A stretch of DNA of 64,000 nt from Rhodocyclales bacterium (GTDB lineage: Bacteria; Pseudomonadota; Gammaproteobacteria; Burkholderiales; Rhodocyclaceae): positions 182,400-246,399 of the forward strand of contig JACPEH010000021.1 in the NCBI GenBank assembly GCA_016183655.1, written 5' to 3'. The notes below the pieces were generated by a model that worked only from the letters and a program-made list of their open reading frames with translations, was not told the DNA's origin and searched no databases. Each line of letters begins with the position of its first letter. Positions within the stretch are counted from its first letter, which is position 1. Positions 38,919 to 47,820 of the stretch are shown one piece after another. Both the position numbers and the translations under genes were made by a program.

Positions 38919-39634
38919 ACTACGACCGCCCGGAACTCCTCGACCGGCTGGCCGCCGCCTACGTTGTCGGCACGCTCGGCAGCCGCGCACGGCGGCGCTT
39001 CGCGCGGCTGTGCCGGACGCTGCCGGCGGCGTCCGCGGCGGTCCGGCAGTGGGAGGCGCGCCTATCGCCGCTCGCCGCCAGCGTGCCGCCGGTTGCGCCT
39101 TCGCCGCGCGTCTGGGAGAACGTCGCCCGCCGCCTCGGGCACGGCGACGTCGTCGTTTCCCGGCGCCGCCGCTGGTGGCAGCCGACGCTGGCGTTCGCCT
39201 TCGGCGTCTTGGCGACGGTCGGCGTCTTGCGCCTCTACCCCGAGCTGACGCCGGGACGGCCGGCGCCACAGCAGGCACAGCTGCAGGCGCTGCCGGCCAG
39301 CTACGTCGGCCTGCTGCTCGACGCCGCCGGCCAGCCGGCGGCGCTCGCCAGCACGACCCGCCACGGCCGGCGCATGGACCTCAAGATCCTGCAGCCGGTC
39401 GCGCTGCCGGCAGGCAAGGTGCTGCAGCTGTGGGCGCTGCCGACGGACGGCGCGCCCTTCCCGCTCGGTGTCGTGCCGGCGCAGGGCAAGGGCAGCTTCG
39501 AGATGGCGGACACCGCCGAGGCGCTGCTGTCGCGCGTGACCCGGCTCGCGGTCTCGGTCGAGGACGCGCCGCGGACGGCCGGCGCGACGCCGGCGCCGTT
39601 CGTCCTCAGCGGCCACTGCGTCAAGCTCTGGTAA
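38915..39634 (+). CDS. RskA-type membrane anti-sigma factor
   Basis: 239 aa. Cytoplasmic N-terminal part (about 1-88; RPELLDRLAAAYVVGTLGSRARRRFARL), one membrane segment (about 90-108; LAFAFGVLATVGVLRLY), and a periplasmic RskA domain with MDLKILQPVALPAGKVLQLWALP, GSFEMAD and the ending VSVEDAPRTAG. It would hold the upstream ECF sigma factor inactive until a periplasmic signal. Four-base overlap with the sigma gene. Confidence 0.9.
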   Translation: MNYDRPELLDRLAAAYVVGTLGSRARRRFARLCRTLPAASAAVRQWEARLSPLAASVPPVAPSPRVWENVARRLGHGDVVVSRRRRWWQPTLAFAFGVLATVGVLRLYPELTPGRPAPQQAQLQALPASYVGLLLDAAGQPAALASTTRHGRRMDLKILQPVALPAGKVLQLWALPTDGAPFPLGVVPAQGKGSFEMADTAEALLSRVTRLAVSVEDAPRTAGATPAPFVLSGHCVKLW

Positions 39635-39729
39635 AAATTTCGCGCCAACCTGTCTCCGCTCGCCGTCGGTCTCCGTATATCCCTCCTGAGAGCGTTTTTG
39701 CTTTCGTTACCTCACGGAGACCCGACACC

Positions 39730-40143
39730 ATGAAAACCAAGATCCTCGCCGCCCTGCTCGTCGCCAGCCTGCCCGGCCTCGCACAGGCGCAGGCTGTTGC
39801 CGAGAACAACGGCCTGCTGACCAACGCCGCCGGCCAGACGCTGTACACCTTCGACAAGGACGCGGCGGACAAGAGCCACTGCAACGGCCCCTGCGCCGCC
39901 ATCTGGCCGCCGTTCGCCGCCCAGCCCGGGGCGCAGGCCAGGGGCGACTACAGCCTCGTCCGACGCGAGGACGGCAGCCTGCAGTGGGCGCTCAAGGGCA
40001 AGCCGCTCTATCTCTATGCCGCCGACGGCAAACCGGGCGAGGCGCAGGGCGACGGCAAGGGCGGCGTCTGGCATGTCGTCAAGACGGGCAGCGCCGCGCC
40101 CGTGGCGGCGACGGCGCCGGCCGGCTACAACTCAGGCTATTGA
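39730..40143 (+). CDS. COG4315-type secreted repeat protein
   Basis: 137 aa, cleavable signal peptide (ILAALLVASLPGLAQAQA). Two copies of the short 'LT..G.TLYTFDKD' / 'GKPLYLYAADGKPGEAQGD' repeat around a NGPCAAIWPP motif with two cysteines: the PF03640 / COG4315 pattern of uncharacterised periplasmic proteins. Located 95 bp after the anti-sigma gene, making it a plausible target of that sigma factor, as is seen for this family elsewhere. Confidence 0.85.
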   Translation: MKTKILAALLVASLPGLAQAQAVAENNGLLTNAAGQTLYTFDKDAADKSHCNGPCAAIWPPFAAQPGAQARGDYSLVRREDGSLQWALKGKPLYLYAADGKPGEAQGDGKGGVWHVVKTGSAAPVAATAPAGYNSGY

Positions 40144-40296
40144 GCTTGTGCCGCAGCCCGGCGACGCCGGGTTGCGCTTCGTCGCATGGCGGGCCGCCGG
40201 GGCCGGCGCCCCGCTTTGCCGACAATATTTTCTCCGTTCATGCGGTTTGCGCGCGCGCTATGCTGGCGGGCACAAAACCACCGAAGGAGGAGACCG

Positions 40297-41424
40297 ATGA
40301 AGATGCGCGCCGCGGTGCTCGACCGCATGCAGCAACCCGCCCCCTATGCGCAGTCGCGACCGGTCTCGGTCGAAACGATCGAGCTTGGCGATCCCGGCCC
40401 CGGCGAAGTGCGCGTGCGCATCACCGCCGCCGGCCTGTGCCATTCCGACCTGTCGATCATCAACGGCGACCGGCCGCGGCCGCTGCCGATGGTGCTCGGC
40501 CACGAGGCGGCCGGCGTCGTCGAGGAGTGCGGGCCGGGCGTCAGCGACCTCGTGCGCGGCGACGCGGTGGCGCTGGTCTTCGTCCCCTCCTGCGGCCACT
40601 GCCTGCCCTGCCAGGAAGGGCGGCCGGCGCTGTGCGAACCGGGGGCGGCGGCGAACGGCGCCGGCACGCTGATCGGCGGTCATCGCCTGCTGTCGCGGCC
40701 CGACGGACAGCTGCTCAACCACCAGGTCGGCGTCTCCTGCTTCGCCGAGTACGCGGTGGTCAATCGCGGCTCATTGGTGAAAGTGCGGCCCGACCTGCCG
40801 CCGGAGGTGGCGGCGGTGTTCGGCTGCGCGGTGCTGACCGGCGTCGGCGCTGCGCTCAACTCGGCGCAGGTCCGCCTCGGGCAGTCGGTGGCGGTGCTCG
40901 GCCTCGGCGGCGTCGGCCTCTCCGCCGTGCTCGGCGCGCTGGCCGCCGGCGCGCGCGAGGTGGTGGCGATCGACGTGCTGCCGGAGAAGCTGGAACTGGC
41001 GCTGGCGCTCGGCGCGACGCGGGCGTTGCGCGCCGATGACCCGGACCTCGTCGCGCAGCTGAAGGCGGCGATTCCCGGCGGCGTCGACGTCGCCATCGAA
41101 GCGGCGAGCGCGGTGCCGGCGCTCGAACTGGCCTGGCAGCTGACGCGGCGCGGCGGCACGACGGTGACCTGCAGCCTGCCCAATCCGGCGCACCGGCTGC
41201 AGCTGCCGGTGGTGCAGCTGACCGCCGAGGAACGCACGCTGAAGGGCAGCTACCTCGGCTCGGCGGTGCCGACGCGCGACATCCCGCGCTACATCGAGCT
41301 GTACCAATCGGGGCGGCTGCCGGTCGACCGGCTGATCACGCACCGGCTGTCGCTCGACCAGATCAACGAGGGTTTCGACCGCCTCGCCGCCGGGTTGGCG
41401 GTGCGGCAGGTGATCGTTTTCTAG
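40297..41424 (+). CDS. zinc-dependent alcohol dehydrogenase
   Basis: 375 aa medium-chain dehydrogenase. Catalytic zinc site C48-H-S-D (GLCHSDL) and GHEAAGVVE; structural zinc lobe has three cysteines in CGHCLPCQEGRPALC; NAD-binding GLGGVGLSAVLGA near 205; C-terminal PVDRLITHRLSLDQINEGF. AAGGAGGAG lies 6 bases before ATG 40297. Resembles class III/aryl-alcohol type enzymes; substrate not assignable. Stop codons of this and the convergent lipoprotein gene share four bases. Confidence 0.88.
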   Translation: MKMRAAVLDRMQQPAPYAQSRPVSVETIELGDPGPGEVRVRITAAGLCHSDLSIINGDRPRPLPMVLGHEAAGVVEECGPGVSDLVRGDAVALVFVPSCGHCLPCQEGRPALCEPGAAANGAGTLIGGHRLLSRPDGQLLNHQVGVSCFAEYAVVNRGSLVKVRPDLPPEVAAVFGCAVLTGVGAALNSAQVRLGQSVAVLGLGGVGLSAVLGALAAGAREVVAIDVLPEKLELALALGATRALRADDPDLVAQLKAAIPGGVDVAIEAASAVPALELAWQLTRRGGTTVTCSLPNPAHRLQLPVVQLTAEERTLKGSYLGSAVPTRDIPRYIELYQSGRLPVDRLITHRLSLDQINEGFDRLAAGLAVRQVIVF

Positions 41425-41912
41425 CCGCCGCGCTGCAGCATCATCTTCGTCGTATTGACCAGCAGGCCGCTGTCGACGCTGAAGTGCGCGTAGAAATGCC
41501 ACTCTTCCGTCGGCGGCGTGCCCTCGACGCGCCAGTCCCAGACCTCCTCGCGCTTCATCGGGAAGGTCGTCGTGCTGCCCGGCTTGCCGAGGATGCGCTG
41601 CACCTGCTCCTTGCTCATGCCGTTCGCCAGCCTGGCGTAGTTTTCGTCGGTCAGCACCTGCTCGATGCGCAGCAGCACCCGGTCGGCGCCGAAGGTCAGC
41701 ATGTGCGTGTGCGCGCCCTGCGGCTGGCGGTTGTATTCCCAGGTGACGCTGCCGTCGGCGTTGGCGTATTCGGCCGCCGGCGGCCCCAGGCGCCGCTCGA
41801 CCTCGGTAGCAGTGCTGATACCCGGTTTGAACTGGTCGGGATAAATTGCGTCACATCCGGACAGGAGGGCCGCTGCCAGGGAGACGAGACCGGCGACGAG
41901 GCGCTTGAACAT
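41421..41912 (-). CDS. SmpA/OmlA-like outer membrane lipoprotein
   Basis: 163 aa from ATG 41912 (MFKRLVAGLVSL). Lipobox LLSGC at the end of the signal peptide. The mature part has two BamE-like halves: PGISTATEVERRLGPPAAEYANADGSVTWEYN and NGMSKEQVQRILGKPGSTTTFPMKREEVWDWR, the SmpA/OmlA fold seen in BamE and related lipoproteins. Whether it belongs to the Bam complex is unknown; BamE itself has a single such unit. Overlaps the adh stop. Confidence 0.82.
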   Translation of the reverse strand: MFKRLVAGLVSLAAALLSGCDAIYPDQFKPGISTATEVERRLGPPAAEYANADGSVTWEYNRQPQGAHTHMLTFGADRVLLRIEQVLTDENYARLANGMSKEQVQRILGKPGSTTTFPMKREEVWDWRVEGTPPTEEWHFYAHFSVDSGLLVNTTKMMLQRGG

Positions 41913-42006
41913 GAGGCTTCCTTGTAGAATCGTCCGACCCATTGACCGGGACCCGCAAAGTATAAACAAATGGAACGGCCGACCCCGGCCGCTACCGGGA
42001 GCTGAG

Positions 42007-43293
42007 TTGAACGAACAACACCAATATCCGCCGGCGGCGCTGGCCTGGAGCGTCTGGGGCCTGGGTGCCCTGCTCTACCTGATCGGCTTTTACCAGCGCG
42101 TGGCGCCGGCAGTGATCACCGACCGGCTGATGACCGACTTCGCGCTCGGTGCGGCCGCGCTCGGCAACCTCTCCGCGTTCTATTTCTATTCCTACGTCGC
42201 GATGCAGATTCCGACCGGGATCATCGCCGACCGCTGGGGCCCGCGCCGCCTGCTCGCCGTCGGCGCCGGCGTCGCCGCGCTCGGCACGGCGCTGTTCGCC
42301 TTTGCGCCGACGATCTTCTGGGCCAACGCCGGCCGGCTGCTGATCGGCGCCTCGGTGGCGGTGGCCTTCGTCTCGATGCTGAAGCTGGCGACGCGCTGGT
42401 TCAAGCCGAGCCAGTTCGCGCTGGCTTCCGGCGTCGCGCTGTTCTGCGGCGTCGTCGGCGGCGTCGTTGCCGGCGTGCCGCTGCGCATGCTGGTCGAGTC
42501 CTTCGGCTGGCGGCCGGTGATGATGGTCACCGCGGCGGTCACCGCGGCGCTGTGCGTCGCCATCTGGCTGTTCGTCCGCGACGACCCGGCCGAGCGCGGC
42601 TACCTGAGCCACGCCCCGGCGCCGGCGGCGCATGCCGCGCATCACGCCTCGGTCTGGCACGGGCTGATGCAGGTGCTGTCCTACCGCAACACCTGGATCC
42701 TGGTGATCGTGCCGATCGGCGTCGCCGGCTCCATCCTCACCTTCGCCGGCCTGTGGGGCGTGCCCTACCTGAAGCAGGTGCACGGGCTCGATACCAAGAC
42801 GGCGGCGGCAATCACCTCGACGCTGCTGGTCGCCTGGGCGCTCGGCGGGCCGATCCTCGGTTCGCTGTCCGAGCGTATCGGCAGGCGCAAGCCGCTCTAC
42901 GTGGTCACCACGGTGATCGCGCTGATCGGCTGGGGCATCGTCATCTACCTGCCGTTGCCGGTGTGGGTGCTGGTCGGCGTACTCATCGTTTCCGGCTTCG
43001 CCTGCGGCAACCTGATCATCGGCTTCGCCTTCGCCAAGGAGTCGGTGCCGGTGCGGCTGATGGGCACCGCCTCCGGCGTCTGCAACATGGGGCCGCTGAT
43101 GGGCGGCATGTTCCTGCAGCCGGGGGTGGGCTGGCTGCTCGACCGCAACTGGCTCGGCAACACCGTCGGCGGCGCGCGGGTGTACGACGCCGCCGCCTAC
43201 CAGGCCGGCTTCAGCCTGATCTTCGGCGCCATCGCGCTGTCGCTGGTGCTCATTCTCCTGGCGCGCGAGACGCACTGCCGGCAGACGCCCTGA
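42007..43293 (+). CDS. MFS transporter
   Basis: 428 aa with twelve membrane segments and motif A IIADRWGPRRLL. No ATG or GTG fits the N-terminus (NEQHQYPPAALAWSVWGLGALLYLIGFYQR); TTG 42007 is taken as start because CGGGAG lies 6 bases before it and nothing upstream in frame has a ribosome site. The protein has a QRVAPAVITDRLMTDF first loop as in hexuronate/organic anion MFS carriers. Substrate unknown. Confidence 0.82.
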   Translation: MNEQHQYPPAALAWSVWGLGALLYLIGFYQRVAPAVITDRLMTDFALGAAALGNLSAFYFYSYVAMQIPTGIIADRWGPRRLLAVGAGVAALGTALFAFAPTIFWANAGRLLIGASVAVAFVSMLKLATRWFKPSQFALASGVALFCGVVGGVVAGVPLRMLVESFGWRPVMMVTAAVTAALCVAIWLFVRDDPAERGYLSHAPAPAAHAAHHASVWHGLMQVLSYRNTWILVIVPIGVAGSILTFAGLWGVPYLKQVHGLDTKTAAAITSTLLVAWALGGPILGSLSERIGRRKPLYVVTTVIALIGWGIVIYLPLPVWVLVGVLIVSGFACGNLIIGFAFAKESVPVRLMGTASGVCNMGPLMGGMFLQPGVGWLLDRNWLGNTVGGARVYDAAAYQAGFSLIFGAIALSLVLILLARETHCRQTP

Positions 43294-43308
43294 GCGCTGC
43301 CCGCCGGC

Positions 43309-44508
43309 TCAACCCGGGCGGCGGCGGGTGGTGCGCAGATAGACGGCGGTGGCGCCGGCACCGAGCAGCGCGAAGCCGGCCATGCCGAAGGCCAGCGTCT
43401 GCGTGCTTCCCCACAGCAGCGGCACGATCAGACCGGCGACCAGGCCGTTGGTGCTCGACTGGAGAAAGGTCTGGCACGATGCGGCCAGCCCGCGCTCGCC
43501 GGCGAAGGGGTCGAGCGCGAGGACGGTCAGCGCCGACATCGCCAGCGCCATCCCCGTCGTGTACACGAACAGCGGCAGCACGCTCCACGGCAGCCCCGGT
43601 GGCAGCGCCTGGCTGAGCGCCAGGTTGAGCATCACCGCCGCCGCCATCAGCGCAAAGCCGCGGCCGATGCACTGCTGCGGCGAGCATTTGCCGGCCAGCC
43701 GCCCGGACAGCCAGCTGCCGAGCATCAGCCCGGCCATCGCCGGCCCGAACAGCCAGAGGAACTCGCGTTCGGAAACGCCGAGATGGGTGAGCAGGAAGAT
43801 CGGCGCCGACAGCACATAGATGAAGAAGCCGCAGAAGTTGAAGGCCAGTGCCGCAGTGGCGGCGAGGAAGCTCGGCCGCGTCAGCACCTTCCAGTAGGTG
43901 CGCGCCAGATAGGCCGGGTGCAGCGAGCGGCGCTTGTCCGCCGGCAACGTCTCCGGCAGCCAGCGCCAGCTGACCAGCCACAACGTCGCGGTGAGCAGCG
44001 TCAGGAAGACGAACACCGAGCGCCAGCCGAACCACGAGTGCAGCCAGCCGCCGATCACCGGCGCGATCGCCGGCGCCAGCGCGAAGGTGATCGCCACGTG
44101 CGACATCAGCCGCTGCGCGGCGGCGCCGTCGTAGAGGTCGCGCACGATGGCGCGGCCGATGACGATGCCGGCGCCGGCGCTGATCCCCTGCGCCGCGCGC
44201 AAGAGCCAGAGGTGCTCGATCTTCGTCGCGAAGGCGCAGCCGGCCGAGGCGAGCGCGAACAGGCCGAGCGCCCAGAGGATCACGCGGCGGCGGCCGAGTG
44301 CGTCGGAGATCGCGCCGTGCCACAGCGCCATCGCGGCGAACGGGATCAGGTAGGCGGTGAGCGTCTGCTGCACCTGCAGCGGCGAGGCATTGAGCCGCTC
44401 GCCGATCTCCGGGAACGACGGCAGGTAGGTGTCGATCGAGAACGGGCCGAGCGCCGACAGCGCGGCGAGCAGCAGCGCGAAGCCGCGGTCGGAGAGGCGG
44501 CGGGTCAT
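43309..44508 (-). CDS. Bcr/CflA-family drug efflux transporter
   Basis: 399 aa, twelve hydrophobic segments, DHA1-type MFS. N-terminus LLLAALSALGPFSIDTYLPSFPEI, then GAISDALGRRRVIL (motif A) and RAIVRDLYDG (the RAxVRDxY motif of Bcr/CflA). ATG 44508 is the first Met that gives the family N-terminus. Probable multidrug efflux; specific substrates unknown. Convergent with the preceding MFS gene. Confidence 0.88.
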   Translation of the reverse strand: MTRRLSDRGFALLLAALSALGPFSIDTYLPSFPEIGERLNASPLQVQQTLTAYLIPFAAMALWHGAISDALGRRRVILWALGLFALASAGCAFATKIEHLWLLRAAQGISAGAGIVIGRAIVRDLYDGAAAQRLMSHVAITFALAPAIAPVIGGWLHSWFGWRSVFVFLTLLTATLWLVSWRWLPETLPADKRRSLHPAYLARTYWKVLTRPSFLAATAALAFNFCGFFIYVLSAPIFLLTHLGVSEREFLWLFGPAMAGLMLGSWLSGRLAGKCSPQQCIGRGFALMAAAVMLNLALSQALPPGLPWSVLPLFVYTTGMALAMSALTVLALDPFAGERGLAASCQTFLQSSTNGLVAGLIVPLLWGSTQTLAFGMAGFALLGAGATAVYLRTTRRRPG

Positions 44509-44567
44509 CGGACGGCCTGCCGGCGGCGGGAATCGCGCCCGGCGGCGGGAATGGCGCTCACCCGCGT

Positions 44568-46064
44568 CTACTCCGGCGCCTGGTGCCGGCGCAATTGCAC
44601 GGCTTCTGCGACGTGGGCGACGGCGATCCGCTCGGCGCCGGCGAGGTCGGCGATCGTCCGTGCCACCTTCTGCACGCGATGGAAGGCGCGGGCGGACAGG
44701 CCGAGGCGGCCCACCGCCTGTTTCAGCAGGGCCGTGCCGGCGGGTTCGGGCTGGCAGTGCGCGTCGATTTCCGTGGTCGTCAGGCGGGCGTTCGGCTTGC
44801 CCTGGCGGGCCTGCTGACGCGCGAGCGCCGCGACGACGCGGGCGCGCACCGCTGCCGACGACTCGCCGTCCGGGGCTTGTTGCAGCGCCTCGGCCGGGAC
44901 TGCCGGCACGTCGACGCAGAGGTCGATGCGGTCGAGCAGCGGGCCGGACAGCCGGCCACGGTATCGTGCCACCTGGTCCGGCGTGCACCGGCAGCGGCCG
45001 GAAGGCGCGCCGTGGAAACCGCAGGGACAGGGATTCATCGCCGCGACGAGCTGGAAGCGTGCCGGAAACTCGGCCTGCCGCGCCGCGCGCGAAATGTGGA
45101 TGCGGCCGCTCTCCAGCGGTTCGCGCAGCGATTCGAGCACGCGCCGGTCGAATTCGGGGAGTTCGTCGAGGAACAGGATGCCGTGGTGGGCGAGCGAGAT
45201 TTCGCCGGGGCGCGGCGTGCTGCCGCCGCCGACCAGCGCCGCCGCGGAGGCCGTGTGGTGCGGGCTGCGCAGTACGCGGCGGCCGAATTGTGCCGGGCGG
45301 AACTGCCCGGCGAGCGAGAGCACCGCCGCCGATTCCAGCGCGGCGGCGGTTTCCAGTGGCGGCAACAGCCCGGGCAGGCGCGCTGCCAGCATCGACTTGC
45401 CGCTGCCCGGCGGCCCGGACATCAACAGCGAATGGCCGCCAGCTGCCGCGATTTCGAGGGCGCGCTTGACCTGCGCCTGGCCGCGTACCTCGGCCAGGTC
45501 GGGGGGCGGCGTCAGCGTTTCGGCACGTGCGGCGGCGGCGGCCGGCAATGCGGTCTCGCCGCGCAGGTGGGCGCAGACGGCGAGCAGGCTGTCCGCGGCG
45601 AAGACGCCGTCGGGGCGCGCCAGTGCCGCCTCGGCGGCGCTTTCCGTCGGCAGCACGAAGTCGCGTGCCTCGCCGTCGGCCGCCAGCACCATCGCCAGCG
45701 CGCCGCGCACCGGGCGCAGCTCGCCCGAGAGCGACAGTTCGCCGGCGAATTCATGCGCGTCAAGCTTTTCGGCTGGAAGCTGCCCGGAGGCGGCGAGGAT
45801 GCCGAGCGCGATCGGCAGGTCGAAGCGGCCGGATTCCTTGGGCAGGTCGGCCGGGGCGAGGTTGATGGTGATGCGGCGGGCGGGGAATTCGAAGCCGGAA
45901 TTGACGATCGCGGCGCGCACGCGGTCGCGCGCTTCCTTGACTTCGGTGTCGGGCAGGCCGACCAGCGTCACCGAGGGCAGGCCGCCGGCGAGATGCACCT
46001 CGACCGCCACCGCCGGTGCGGCGAGGCCGTCGAGACCCCGGCTGCGGACGATGGCCAGCGGCAT
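44568..46064 (-). CDS. comM: YifB/ComM-type Mg chelatase-like AAA+ ATPase
   Basis: 498 aa. N-terminal ChlI/Lon-like domain (VEVHLAGGLPSVTLVGLPDTEVKEARDRVRAA), AAA+ core with Walker A GPPGSGKS (about 218), LFLDELPEFDRRVLESLREPLE (Walker B and sensor), a zinc-cysteine-rich NPCPCGFHG, and the C-terminal Mg_chelatase_C domain. ComM drives branch migration during natural transformation in Vibrio and Haemophilus. Seven bases after the ubiK stop, hence an operon. Confidence 0.92.
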   Translation of the reverse strand: MPLAIVRSRGLDGLAAPAVAVEVHLAGGLPSVTLVGLPDTEVKEARDRVRAAIVNSGFEFPARRITINLAPADLPKESGRFDLPIALGILAASGQLPAEKLDAHEFAGELSLSGELRPVRGALAMVLAADGEARDFVLPTESAAEAALARPDGVFAADSLLAVCAHLRGETALPAAAAARAETLTPPPDLAEVRGQAQVKRALEIAAAGGHSLLMSGPPGSGKSMLAARLPGLLPPLETAAALESAAVLSLAGQFRPAQFGRRVLRSPHHTASAAALVGGGSTPRPGEISLAHHGILFLDELPEFDRRVLESLREPLESGRIHISRAARQAEFPARFQLVAAMNPCPCGFHGAPSGRCRCTPDQVARYRGRLSGPLLDRIDLCVDVPAVPAEALQQAPDGESSAAVRARVVAALARQQARQGKPNARLTTTEIDAHCQPEPAGTALLKQAVGRLGLSARAFHRVQKVARTIADLAGAERIAVAHVAEAVQLRRHQAPE

Positions 46065-46071
46065 GCGGCGC

Positions 46072-46314
46072 TTACTTTTGCGCGGCCGCTTTTTCCAGTT
46101 CGGCGACGCGTGCTTCCAGCGCCGTCAGCTTCTCGCGCGTGCGCGCCAGCAGCTGCATCTGGATGTCGAATTCCTCGCGCGTGACCAGATCCATCTTCTC
46201 GAAGACGCTGGCCAGCAAGGCCTTGACGTTCTTCTCGATGTCCCTGGCCGGACTGGCGGCGATCAGTGCCGAAAGACGGCTGTTGAGTTCCTCGAAAAGT
46301 TTCGGGTCGAGCAT
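46072..46314 (-). CDS. ubiK: ubiquinone biosynthesis accessory factor UbiK (BMFP)
   Basis: 80 aa. Amphipathic first helix (MLDPKLFEELNSRLSALIAAS) followed by a C-terminal coiled coil (DIQMQLLARTREKLTALEARVAELE), the YqiC/BMFP layout. UbiK assists Ubi-complex assembly for aerobic ubiquinone synthesis and binds membranes. Full length for the family. Leads the ubiK-comM operon. Confidence 0.93.
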   Translation of the reverse strand: MLDPKLFEELNSRLSALIAASPARDIEKNVKALLASVFEKMDLVTREEFDIQMQLLARTREKLTALEARVAELEKAAAQK

Positions 46315-46393
46315 CGCGCTGGTTCCTCTCTGCCCTGTCTGGCAACGATTCCGGAGCAGTCGAGTTTAGCACAGCGTGTTGTTGTGCCCGGCC

Positions 46394-46441
46394 TGCACCG
46401 CACTGGAGCATTGACCTCCCGCTGCGCACCGAAGCGGTGCG
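46394..46441 (+). promoter_or_regulatory. two NtrC-type enhancer boxes
   Basis: Site 1 (46394-46410): TGCACC-N5-GGAGCA, one mismatch from TGCACC-N5-GGTGCA. Site 2 (46426-46440): GCACC-N5-GGTGC, perfect in the inner ten bases. Their centres are about 31 bp apart, three helical turns, on the same DNA face as at known NtrC enhancers. They lie about 70-110 bp upstream of the sigma-54 promoter. Confidence 0.7.
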
Positions 46442-46502
46442 AAATGCCAGGGTGTGATTTTGTGCGATACGGTAAGTCATTGCTTTTAAATACCGAAAAT
46501 TC

Positions 46503-46518
46503 TGGCATGGCTGATGCT
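46503..46518 (+). promoter_or_regulatory. sigma-54 (-24/-12) promoter
   Basis: TGGCAT-GGCTG-ATGCT matches TGGCAY-N5-TTGCW at all but one informative position, with the exact GG-to-GC spacing. It points to the TorF-glnK-amtB operon, start site expected near 46530. Confidence 0.75.
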
Positions 46519-46573
46519 AAGAATGGACGCAAGCTATTTATTTATTAAAGATCAACTAACAAGGAGTCGCTCC

Positions 46574-47440
46574 ATGAAGAAACTGCTGCTCGCATCCGCG
46601 CTGGCCTCCGCCTTCTCGCTGCCGGCCTTTGCCCAGACCGCCGCTCCGGCGGCCGAGGCGGCCCCGGCCAGCCCGCACACGCTGACCGCCAACGTCGGCC
46701 TGTTCTCCAGCTACCGTTTCCGCGGCATCGACCAGACCTACGGCAAGCCGGCGCTGCAGGGCGGCTTCGACTACGCCCACGAGAGCGGCCTCTACGCCGG
46801 CAACTGGAACTCCAACGTCAGCTCCGGCGCCGGCTTCCCCGACGGCAACCTGGAAATGGACTTCTACGGCGGCTGGAAGAAGACCTGGGGCGACTGGGGC
46901 CTCGACGTCGGCGGCATCGTCTACTACTACCCGGGTTCGGAAGGCCGCGGCCTCGGCTTCAAGGCCGACAAGGGCGCCGTCACCAACAAGGAACTCTACA
47001 TCGGCGGTTCGTGGAAGACCGTCTCGCTGAAGTACTACCACTCGGTGGACGACTACTTCTCGCTGCGCGGCTGGGATTCGACCGGCACGACCACCGGCAA
47101 GAGCACCAAGGGCACGCACTACCTCGACCTGTCGGCCTCCTACGACCTGGGCGACGGCTGGGGCATCAACGGCCACGTCGGCCACCTGTCGGCGAAGAAC
47201 CAGCACAACGGCAGCTACACCGACTGGAAGGTCGGCGTGACCAAGGATCTCAGCGGCTGGGTGGTCGGCCTGGCGTACGTCGGCACCAACGCCGAGGGCA
47301 GCTGCTCGGGTGCGTCGAGCTGGCAGCCGTACTGCTTCGCCAAGTCGATCCAGGACGACAACGGTACGCTTGATTTCAGCAACAGCAACAAGGACGCCGG
47401 CCGCGGCATCGCCGTTCTGTCGGTCTCCCGTACGTTCTAA
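46574..47440 (+). CDS. TorF-family outer membrane porin-like protein
   Basis: 288 aa. Signal peptide (KKLLLASALASAFSLPAFAQ), short Ala/Pro linker, then a beta-barrel with alternating aromatic residues: VGLFSSYRFRGIDQTYGKPALQGGFDY, LYAGNWNSNVSS, MDFYGGWKKTW and terminal Phe (VLSVSRTF), the TIGR02001/TorF pattern. ATG 46574 has AAGGAG 10 bases upstream. In Betaproteobacteria it is typically found next to glnK-amtB; probably an ammonium- or nitrogen-source pore in the outer membrane. Under sigma-54/NtrC control by sequence. Confidence 0.9.
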   Translation: MKKLLLASALASAFSLPAFAQTAAPAAEAAPASPHTLTANVGLFSSYRFRGIDQTYGKPALQGGFDYAHESGLYAGNWNSNVSSGAGFPDGNLEMDFYGGWKKTWGDWGLDVGGIVYYYPGSEGRGLGFKADKGAVTNKELYIGGSWKTVSLKYYHSVDDYFSLRGWDSTGTTTGKSTKGTHYLDLSASYDLGDGWGINGHVGHLSAKNQHNGSYTDWKVGVTKDLSGWVVGLAYVGTNAEGSCSGASSWQPYCFAKSIQDDNGTLDFSNSNKDAGRGIAVLSVSRTF

Positions 47441-47458
47441 GACCAACCCCGATCCTGA

Positions 47459-47809
<351 letters not shown>

Positions 47810-47820
47810 GGAGCGACATT

